A stretch of 13,799 bases of DNA, from the NCBI GenBank assembly GCA_002452555.1, contig DKER01000135.1, positions 1-13,799 of the forward strand, given 5' to 3'. The translations under genes were made by a program, and so were the position numbers. Within the stretch, counting starts at the first letter, position 1. The number at the start of each line of letters is the position of its first letter. The notes beneath the pieces are model-generated. The model was not told where the DNA came from. It was given only the letters and a program-made list of their open reading frames with translations, and searched no databases. This document shows, piece after piece, positions 6,175 to 12,374 of this stretch. The stretch comes from Fidelibacterota bacterium UBA6817 (lineage in GTDB: Bacteria; Fidelibacterota; Fidelibacteria; Fidelibacterales; Fidelibacteraceae).

Positions 6175-8079
6175 ATGAATATTAAAAAACTGATTTTCAA
6201 TACCTTGATCGTTTTAATCATATTCGTCATCTTTGCACTGGCTGAATTGGTATTAAGGGTCAGCGGATTCGGTGTTTCGTATGCAATATTCACTGAGAGA
6301 ACATTTAATGATAAAACCTATCTGACTATCAACAAACAAGCGGGACAAAAATATTTCACATCTCATGTCCAGCCCCAGATTTCAACGGATATGTTTTTAA
6401 AAAACAAACCGGATAACGGTTACAGGATTTTTGTTCTTGGCGGATCTACAAGTGCCGGTTATCCATGGGAATATAATTTTTCATTTTCCAATATTTTAAA
6501 AGAACACGTCATAACGTACAAACCGCAGAATTATGTGGAAATAGTTAATCTTTCAATGCCTGCTTTAAACAGTTATGCAGTTTTGGATATTTTTAAACAG
6601 CTTTCATCGCATAAACCTGATCTTGTAATTATTTATACAGGCCATAATGAGTTTTTCGGCGGTTTGGGAGCCGGAACGGGAGGGAGGTCTGTTATTCTAA
6701 AAAGGACCTATTTATTCCTTAGAAACTTTCGGCTTTTTCAGTTATATGAGAGGGGCTTAGCATCGTTAAAGACGTTAAGATCGGTTAAACCGGCGTCACG
6801 AAGCTTGAGCGAAGACAACAAAACATTAATGCACAGATTATCTGCTGATAAAGCCATTGCTCCGGATAGTCCTGTAAGAAAAGCTGTTCAGCGTCAATAT
6901 AGAAAAAATCTCCGATGCATATTTCGTCATGCTCAAAAAAAACAAATTGATCTTCTTGTTATGACTCCGGTCAGCAATATTATGAATTATCCCCCATTTA
7001 AATCGATTGGTGTTGATCTGCCGGTATCAGAGTATGAAAAAGCATTGAAAATGTATCAGGGGATGAAGAAGGATTCAGCATTGATGCTCTTGGATCAGAT
7101 CCTTCAGCAATATCCCGATTATGCGGCTTGTCACTATTTAAAAGGCAGGATCCTGTATGAATCAAATAATAAAACAGAAGCTTTTGAACATTTTGGGAAA
7201 GCCCGGGATCTGGATGGGCTTCCGTTCAGAATGCCGGATGATTTGAAAGATATCCTTCTGAGTGAAAGCATACGGTACAATATTCCGATATTTGATACAG
7301 GAGAAAAACTGGGATTAAATACGTTTGAAGATTATTCTGAAATATTTTGTGATCATCTTCATTTTTCTATCAACGGATTGATGGATCTGGGTGCCGAACT
7401 TGCAGTAGAAATATTAAAAAGACCTGTTAACCTGATTGATAAAATGGATCATTTTACCCGGTTGGATACGCTTCTGGGAGAAATCCGATTGAATGTCCTT
7501 TTAAACAGCTGGCCTTTCACTGGCAATCAATATTCTCAGGTTGGCGGATTCAAAGCATCGAATGATTATGAGCGGATTGTAAAACGGGTATGGAAAGGGG
7601 AAATATCCTGGGAAGAAGGCCATGTTCTGGCAGCAAAGCTTCTTGAAAAAAACAATCAGCCAGCGAAAGCGGCGAGGGAATACATGGCGTTGTATCATTT
7701 AATGCCTTACAATGAAGCACCGCTTGTTGAAGCTGCCCGCATATTTTCAACAACTGAACAATGGAAAAATGTCAGGACGCTCTCGGAAAAAGCACTGTCT
7801 GTTTACTATGATCACCGGGCATTGCTCTATTTAATCAGAGCAGAAGCTTTAGATCGGCGGTACGGAAAAATTCTGCAGCTAATTGAAAAGTATTCCGAAG
7901 AAATTCGTCAGGCTGAACCGATCATGAGAGGACAGTTCTATTATTATGAAGCCTGGGCATATGCCAATACCAATCAACTAAGCAAGGCTTTAATCGGTTT
8001 GGACAAATCCCTTGAACTTATTCCTGGTTATCAACAGGCATTGAAACTGAAAAATGACATTCAATCTGTTTTTGAATAA
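6175..8079 (+). CDS. Membrane-anchored SGNH/GDSL hydrolase with TPR segments (paralog 2)
   Basis: This 634-residue protein has the same architecture as the preceding gene and is clearly its paralog. It has an N-terminal signal anchor (MNIKKLIF then hydrophobic to about residue 27), then VLGGSTSAGYPWEY (87-100, Ser91), NLSMPALNSY (125-134), IYTGHNEFFGG (153-163, Gly156 and Asn158), a TPR insert (about 283-346, ending GKARDLDGLPFR) and CDHLHFSINGL (392-402), where Asp393 and His396 form the canonical DxxH. C-terminal TPR-like helices cover about 490-630, including YYYEAWAYANTNQLSKALIGLDKSLE-type pattern near the end. It begins 11 bases after paralog 1, with only a weak A-rich leader (AAAAAAG) as ribosome binding site. 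The intact catalytic motif suggests an active hydrolase; paralogy suggests that the two act on related bonds or together. The substrate is unknown. Confidence 0.85.
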   Translation: MNIKKLIFNTLIVLIIFVIFALAELVLRVSGFGVSYAIFTERTFNDKTYLTINKQAGQKYFTSHVQPQISTDMFLKNKPDNGYRIFVLGGSTSAGYPWEYNFSFSNILKEHVITYKPQNYVEIVNLSMPALNSYAVLDIFKQLSSHKPDLVIIYTGHNEFFGGLGAGTGGRSVILKRTYLFLRNFRLFQLYERGLASLKTLRSVKPASRSLSEDNKTLMHRLSADKAIAPDSPVRKAVQRQYRKNLRCIFRHAQKKQIDLLVMTPVSNIMNYPPFKSIGVDLPVSEYEKALKMYQGMKKDSALMLLDQILQQYPDYAACHYLKGRILYESNNKTEAFEHFGKARDLDGLPFRMPDDLKDILLSESIRYNIPIFDTGEKLGLNTFEDYSEIFCDHLHFSINGLMDLGAELAVEILKRPVNLIDKMDHFTRLDTLLGEIRLNVLLNSWPFTGNQYSQVGGFKASNDYERIVKRVWKGEISWEEGHVLAAKLLEKNNQPAKAAREYMALYHLMPYNEAPLVEAARIFSTTEQWKNVRTLSEKALSVYYDHRALLYLIRAEALDRRYGKILQLIEKYSEEIRQAEPIMRGQFYYYEAWAYANTNQLSKALIGLDKSLELIPGYQQALKLKNDIQSVFE

Positions 8080-8123
8080 ATTGTCATGATAATGTTAAAA
8101 AATATAGCGTAAAGGAATAAAAC

Positions 8124-10142
8124 ATGACCTTTTCAGAAGACAAGGGCAAGGGGGTAACGATCGGACTTTCTTCTGAATTGCCTCCTGATCCTGTTTTTGA
8201 CGAGCATATACGAAGAGCACCGGACCGCGGCTTCAGGTTGAATAAAAAAGAGACAGTCCGGGCACTGAAAAATGCTCTTCGCTATATTCCCGTATCATTA
8301 CATGAGACAATGGCGCCGGAATTTCTTCAGGAACTGAAAACACGGGGTCGAATTTACGGTTACCGGTATATGCCATCCGAACCTTTATGGGGAAAACCGG
8401 TGGATTCTTATCGTGGAATTCTTTCAGCCAGAGCCCTTCAGGTTAATATTGATAATAATCTGGATCCTGAAGTTGCTCTTTATCCGTATGAATTGGTTAC
8501 CTATGGCGAAACCGGTCAAATTTTTCAAAACTGGATGCAATACAGACTGGTTAAACAGTATCTGGAAATTATGAGGGAAGATCAGACGCTGGTTGTAAGC
8601 AGCGGACACCCGGTTGGACTTTTCCCATCCCATGACTATGCACCGCGGGTTATTTCAACGAACGGATTAATGGTGGGAGCATGGGATAATCCGGAAAATT
8701 TTCACAAATGTGCAGCACTTGGTGTTACAAATTATGGCCAGATGACGGCAGGCGGCTGGATGTATATCGGTCCCCAGGGTATTGTTCATGGAACATATAT
8801 AACACTCTTGAATGCCGGTAGACAATATCTGGGAATACCGGATGATAAGGATCTGGCCGGTATTCTTTTTGTCTCATCAGGTTTGGGTGGCATGAGCGGC
8901 GCACAGGCTAAAGCCGTTGAAATTGCCGGAGGTGTAGGCATCATTGCAGAAGTGGACGAATCACGCATTAAAACCCGGTATGACCAGGGTTGGGTTTCGG
9001 AAGTCAGCGATGATTTGAAAGAAGTTGCAGATATGGCCATTCTGTATAAAAAACAGAAAAAGGCTGTATCAATTGCTTATCATGGAAATGTCGTTGATCT
9101 GCTGGAATATCTGGCAAAGCATGCCGTACCGGTTGAGCTCTTGTCTGATCAAACATCATGCCATGCTGTCTATGATGGGGGATATACACCGGTCGGCCTT
9201 ACGTTTGAAGAGGGGAGAGAACTGCTGAAAACCAATCCTGATTTGTTCCGGAAAAAGGTGGATTTATCACTTTTGCGCCATTTTGAGTGTATCCGGATTC
9301 TTTCACAAAAAGGAGCACATTTCTGGGATTACGGAAACAGCTTTCTGGCGAGCATTTTTGAAGCAGGTGAGGTAAGTGTTGCCAAAAACGGTAAAGATGT
9401 ATCTGAGGGCTTTATTTGGCCTTCATACGTGGAAGATATTATGGGTCCGGTCTGTTTTGACCGGGGATTCGGTCCTTTTCGCTGGGTTTGCCTGAGCCGA
9501 AGGGATGAAGATCTCCGGAAAACGGATAAAGCTGCCTTGTCCTGTATTGATCCGGGCAGGAGTTCGCTTCACAGCGATAACTATAACTGGATCGGGAAAG
9601 CAGACCAAAATAATCTGGTTGTAGGGACCAAAGCGCGGATTCTGTATGCCGATGAAGAGGGCAGGGTGAATATTGCTTTAAGGTTTAATGATATGGTTCG
9701 GAAAGGGGAGATAGGACCGGTTCTGTTGGGCAGGGATCATCATGACGTATCCGGCACGGATTCACCCTTTCGGGAGACAGCTAATATTTATGACGGAAGC
9801 AGGGTAACGGCTGACATGTCTGTCCAGTGTTTTGGCGGCAATATTGCCCGGGGCATGACGCTTGTTGTTCTGTCAAATGGCGGAGGTGTTGGTATTGGCC
9901 GAGCAAGCAACGGCGGAAACGGTATACTCCTTGACGGCAGTTATAAAGCAGACAAGGTTATCCGAATGGGTTTATCATGGGATGTGATGGGCGGTGTTGC
10001 CCGTCGAAGCTGGGCAGGAAATAAACCGGCTGTAAAAACGTCAAAAGAGTGGAATGAAAAACATATTCGGGACGGTCATTATATAACTGAACCATACGAA
10101 GCGGAAGAAAATTTATTAAAGGATTTGGTCGATAATTCGTAA
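8124..10142 (+). CDS. hutU: Urocanate hydratase, long form
   Basis: This cytoplasmic NAD-dependent enzyme converts urocanate to 4-imidazolone-5-propanoate, the second step of histidine degradation. The 672 residues match the long form also found in animals and many Bacteroidota, not the roughly 555-residue Pseudomonas form. Visible blocks: LFPSHDYAPRVISTNGLMVG (166-185), NYGQMTAGGWMYIGPQGIVHG (203-223), the NAD-binding loop SGLGGMSGAQAKAVEIAGG (252-270), SDQTSCHAVYDGGY (341-354), GFGPFRWVCLS (448-458) and GRDHHDVSGTDSPFRETANIYDG (536-558). AAAGGA (8111-8116) seven bases before the ATG supports the start. No hutH, hutI or hutG lies in the window, so it is either a solitary hut gene or the genes are dispersed. 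It follows the hydrolase operon by 44 bases and could be cotranscribed, though the functions do not match. Confidence 0.95.
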   Translation: MTFSEDKGKGVTIGLSSELPPDPVFDEHIRRAPDRGFRLNKKETVRALKNALRYIPVSLHETMAPEFLQELKTRGRIYGYRYMPSEPLWGKPVDSYRGILSARALQVNIDNNLDPEVALYPYELVTYGETGQIFQNWMQYRLVKQYLEIMREDQTLVVSSGHPVGLFPSHDYAPRVISTNGLMVGAWDNPENFHKCAALGVTNYGQMTAGGWMYIGPQGIVHGTYITLLNAGRQYLGIPDDKDLAGILFVSSGLGGMSGAQAKAVEIAGGVGIIAEVDESRIKTRYDQGWVSEVSDDLKEVADMAILYKKQKKAVSIAYHGNVVDLLEYLAKHAVPVELLSDQTSCHAVYDGGYTPVGLTFEEGRELLKTNPDLFRKKVDLSLLRHFECIRILSQKGAHFWDYGNSFLASIFEAGEVSVAKNGKDVSEGFIWPSYVEDIMGPVCFDRGFGPFRWVCLSRRDEDLRKTDKAALSCIDPGRSSLHSDNYNWIGKADQNNLVVGTKARILYADEEGRVNIALRFNDMVRKGEIGPVLLGRDHHDVSGTDSPFRETANIYDGSRVTADMSVQCFGGNIARGMTLVVLSNGGGVGIGRASNGGNGILLDGSYKADKVIRMGLSWDVMGGVARRSWAGNKPAVKTSKEWNEKHIRDGHYITEPYEAEENLLKDLVDNS

Positions 10143-10145
10143 ACG

Positions 10146-10364
10146 TCAGCGACGCGTCAGAAAATCCAGAATATTGCCTAAAGCAGTTGTTGTAGATTTA
10201 TAAAGCTCTGTGTATTTACACCGGGTACAGGTTACGGCGACAAACTTTTTATTCTGAACATCAAATATTTTGCTGAAAGCACCGCCGGTTGTGTGTATTT
10301 CGTCAGTTTCAAACTCTGTGTTGCCGCATTTCGGGCATGTGTACGATAATTGTTGTTGATTCAT
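10146..10364 (-). CDS. Small zinc-ribbon protein (DUF2082-like)
   Basis: This 72-residue protein carries two CxxC knuckles, CPKC (10-13) and CTRC (46-49), around a spacer containing ETDEIHTTGGAFSKIFDVQN and a beta strand KKFVAVTC. That layout is typical of the predicted nucleic-acid-binding zinc-ribbon family DUF2082. The tail STTTALGNILDFLTRR is also family-like. The ORF could start at an ATG two codons upstream (10370), but AAAGGA (10372-10377) is only one base from that ATG and seven from the ATG at 10364, so the shorter start is preferred. It follows the MltF-like gene; the latter's stop overlaps the ribosome binding site, indicating one operon. It ends three bases from the end of hutU on the other strand. 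Function is unknown beyond probable zinc binding. Confidence 0.78.
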   Translation of the reverse strand: MNQQQLSYTCPKCGNTEFETDEIHTTGGAFSKIFDVQNKKFVAVTCTRCKYTELYKSTTTALGNILDFLTRR

Positions 10365-10371
10365 GTTCATT

Positions 10372-10377
10372 TCCTTT
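10372..10377 (-). promoter_or_regulatory. Ribosome binding site deciding the zinc-ribbon start
   Basis: AAAGGA on the minus strand overlaps the TAA stop of the upstream lytic-transglycosylase gene. Its spacing of one base to the first ATG and seven bases to the second favours initiation at 10364 and implies coupling of the two genes. Confidence 0.6.
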
Positions 10378-11833
10378 AGAGAGCATTCATATTATCTGTC
10401 TGATCTTCAATTTCGATCGTATCTTCAATTGAATCATATTTATTTTGCATATATCGGTCTAAAATATCCCTGTAATTTACAATTCTGTCAACATATCTGA
10501 CCGGTTCCATACCACGAGCATAACCAAATTCCAATTTTGTATAATAATTGGGTTGGCTTAACAGCGGCAAGACAGTTTTCAGATCATGCCAGGAATCCGG
10601 ATTTTTCCCTATTTCTGCAGCAAGTTTCCTTGCATCGAACAGATGTCCCATACCCACATTATAGGCAGCCAGGGCAAACAGAAGCCGATCATTCGGTTGG
10701 ACCGATTCAGGTATTCTGCTGATCAGCCACGATAAGTATTTTGCACCGCCAAATATACTTTCAGCAGGATCCAGGCGGTTTTTTACACCGACAATTTCCG
10801 CTGTTGTTTGTGTAAGCATCATCAGACCCCTTACTCCGGTTGGACTCTTGGCTCTGCTGTTCCAGTGCGATTCCTGATAAGACTGCGCTGCCAGTAATGT
10901 CCACGGGATATTGTACTCATATCCTGCTTTTTCAAAGAGATCCCTGTATAATGGCAGCCGTGTGTCAATTCGCCAGTGAAATGTCCGGATATCAAAGTAA
11001 TCAAAGACCTCATAATACCCGAAATACTTTGCTACCAGTTCATCGAGATAACCGCTATTTTCAAGTTGGCTGAACCATTTTTCACTATATCGTTTCAAAT
11101 CATAGGCATTATTCCTGAAAATCCAGCCAACCGGCTCTGCTTCACTGACAGGAAAAAGAGGAAACAATTCAGGGAAATAACGGCGATATAATGATATGAT
11201 CTTGTCATCACATACGGATAATTGAATCTCTTCCAGCCATATTTTTTCCAGGATTTGTTCTGTTGATAATACGGTTGTGGTATCCCATTGAAGTCCCGGA
11301 TATTCATGTTTCAAACGGATAAGATTCTCTTCAAAACTTGTTCCGGATACAATGACAGGGCGATACGAAGCGAGTGCTTCAATTGTGCGGGGCAAGTCAT
11401 TGAAACGGCGGCCTACGACAAATTGTGTTACGTCATAATATGAGGGACCAAACAGATATCTGATCTTTCTTTCCGGCGTTTTTGTTATACCTGCAGCAGC
11501 AATATCCCCTTCACCGCGTGCAATAGCTATCATGACTTCGTTTATGTTATGCTTGATTATGAACTCTGCTTCAACACCCAACGAATTGGCAAACAAGGTA
11601 GCCAGTTCATATTCGATCCCTTTGGGTCCGTCCGAACCAAAATAGTATGTTGACGATGAGTTGGTCGTTATGAAAACTATTTTTTTCCTGTTTTTAATTT
11701 CTTTTAACGATGAATAACGCAATGCATCAACAATCACTCCCCAAATAACCAAAAAAATAAACCCAATCGAAAAGAGAATGATTATTTGATGTTGTAGTGT
11801 TTGATTTGCTCTTTTTTTTGTATACTTGCTCAC
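10376..11833 (-). CDS. MltF-like protein: solute-binding domain fused to lytic transglycosylase
   Basis: This envelope protein joins a family-3 periplasmic binding domain to an SLT lytic transglycosylase that cleaves the MurNAc-GlcNAc bond of peptidoglycan. Counting from the GTG at 11833 it has 485 residues: a membrane anchor (about 15-35, no lipobox), the binding domain (about 50-270, with KGIEYELATLFANSLGV and ARGEGDIAAAGITKTPER) and the SLT domain (about 296-430). SYQESHW holds the likely catalytic Glu321, followed by GVRGLMMLTQTTA and ALAAYNVGMGH. The order matches E. coli MltF. The start is uncertain: in-frame ATG codons at 11905 and 11950 would lengthen it by 24 or 39 residues but run into the divergent GNAT gene, and none has a good ribosome binding site. 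An A8 tract falls at codons 5-8. The downstream partner is the zinc ribbon. A terminal acidic tail (SIEDTIEIEDQTD) is not explained. Confidence 0.83.
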   Translation of the reverse strand: MSKYTKKRANQTLQHQIIILFSIGFIFLVIWGVIVDALRYSSLKEIKNRKKIVFITTNSSSTYYFGSDGPKGIEYELATLFANSLGVEAEFIIKHNINEVMIAIARGEGDIAAAGITKTPERKIRYLFGPSYYDVTQFVVGRRFNDLPRTIEALASYRPVIVSGTSFEENLIRLKHEYPGLQWDTTTVLSTEQILEKIWLEEIQLSVCDDKIISLYRRYFPELFPLFPVSEAEPVGWIFRNNAYDLKRYSEKWFSQLENSGYLDELVAKYFGYYEVFDYFDIRTFHWRIDTRLPLYRDLFEKAGYEYNIPWTLLAAQSYQESHWNSRAKSPTGVRGLMMLTQTTAEIVGVKNRLDPAESIFGGAKYLSWLISRIPESVQPNDRLLFALAAYNVGMGHLFDARKLAAEIGKNPDSWHDLKTVLPLLSQPNYYTKLEFGYARGMEPVRYVDRIVNYRDILDRYMQNKYDSIEDTIEIEDQTDNMNAL

Positions 11834-11835
11834 GA

Positions 11836-11844
11836 TGGTATAAT
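11836..11844 (+). promoter_or_regulatory. Candidate extended -10 promoter for the GNAT gene
   Basis: TGGTATAAT is a perfect extended -10 element (TGnTATAAT) on the plus strand in the divergent interval between the MltF-like and GNAT genes. A start of transcription near 11851 would give a leader of about 50 bases before the ATG at 11904. No good -35 box is present, which extended -10 promoters tolerate. The consensus used by this organism's sigma factor is unknown. Confidence 0.4.
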
Positions 11845-11903
11845 ATTTTTCAGTGATTATACCTGCTTCAAATGAATATGTCAATATTAAGTACGCTTTT
11901 TGC

Positions 11904-12374
11904 ATGAAAACGGATACAAAAGTTACATTACATAAATGGGATGAACTCACTGCTAATCAGGCAATTAAGAAAATTCGTCATGAAGTATTTGTTGTTGAAC
12001 AATCGGTGCCTGCAGAAGAAGAACTGGATGCTTTTGATGCCGTATCCCTTCATATTCTTGTTCACATAAAACACGGGAACAATACTTTATGCCCGGTAGC
12101 TACCGGCCGTTTATTGCCGGATGGACATATAGGAAGAGTAGCCGTTCTTAAGCCTTACAGAAGAAAGGGGATTGGTGGCCTTGTAATGACTGAGCTTGAA
12201 AAACAGGCTGGCATTCAGGGTTTGGAAACAATTGAACTGGATGCACAGCTTCAGGCAATTCCTTTTTATGAACGGCTGGGTTATTGTGCTTTTGGGAACA
12301 TTTTTACCGATGCAGGTATACTTCACAGAAAAATGAGAAAAAAACTTACCATACAAAGCGAAGAGGGCACATGA
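11904..12374 (+). CDS. GNAT-family N-acetyltransferase (ElaA/YjcF-like)
   Basis: This 156-residue protein is a cytoplasmic acetyl-CoA-dependent acetyltransferase of unknown substrate. It shows the N-terminal helix pattern of the ElaA/YjcF group (IRHEVFVVEQSVPAEEELD, 24-42), the strand RVAVLKPYRRKGIGGLVM (78-95) with the acetyl-CoA pyrophosphate motif RxxGxG (Arg86, Gly89, Gly91), the motif-B region ELDAQLQAIPFYERLGY (111-127) with Tyr123 as a possible general acid, and a C-terminal DAGILHRKM, close to the AGIPH-type ending of this group. The ATG at 11904 is chosen because family members begin near this point; an in-frame GTG at 11853 would add 17 residues with no recognisable pattern. Its stop overlaps the ATG of the following lipoprotein gene (ATGA), so the two are coupled. 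Confidence 0.85.
   Translation: MKTDTKVTLHKWDELTANQAIKKIRHEVFVVEQSVPAEEELDAFDAVSLHILVHIKHGNNTLCPVATGRLLPDGHIGRVAVLKPYRRKGIGGLVMTELEKQAGIQGLETIELDAQLQAIPFYERLGYCAFGNIFTDAGILHRKMRKKLTIQSEEGT

Noticed and set aside
8081..8108. Sigma-70-like promoter TTGTCA (8081-8086), 16 bases, TATAGC (8103-8108) before hutU
   Set aside because: Transcription would begin near 8115, inside the ribosome binding site at 8111-8116, so normal initiation of hutU from it is unlikely. The -10 match is also only four of six.
10144..10160. Intrinsic terminator between hutU and the zinc-ribbon gene
   Set aside because: The sequence forms only a short direct repeat and an imperfect CG-rich stem, with no T tract on either strand.
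11812..11819. Eight-base T tract (A8 on the coding strand) at the start of the MltF-like gene as a phase-variable switch
   Set aside because: A tract of eight A residues in an AT-rich gene encoding Lys-rich residues is not unusual, and no frameshifted alternative or repeat-rich context supports phase variation.
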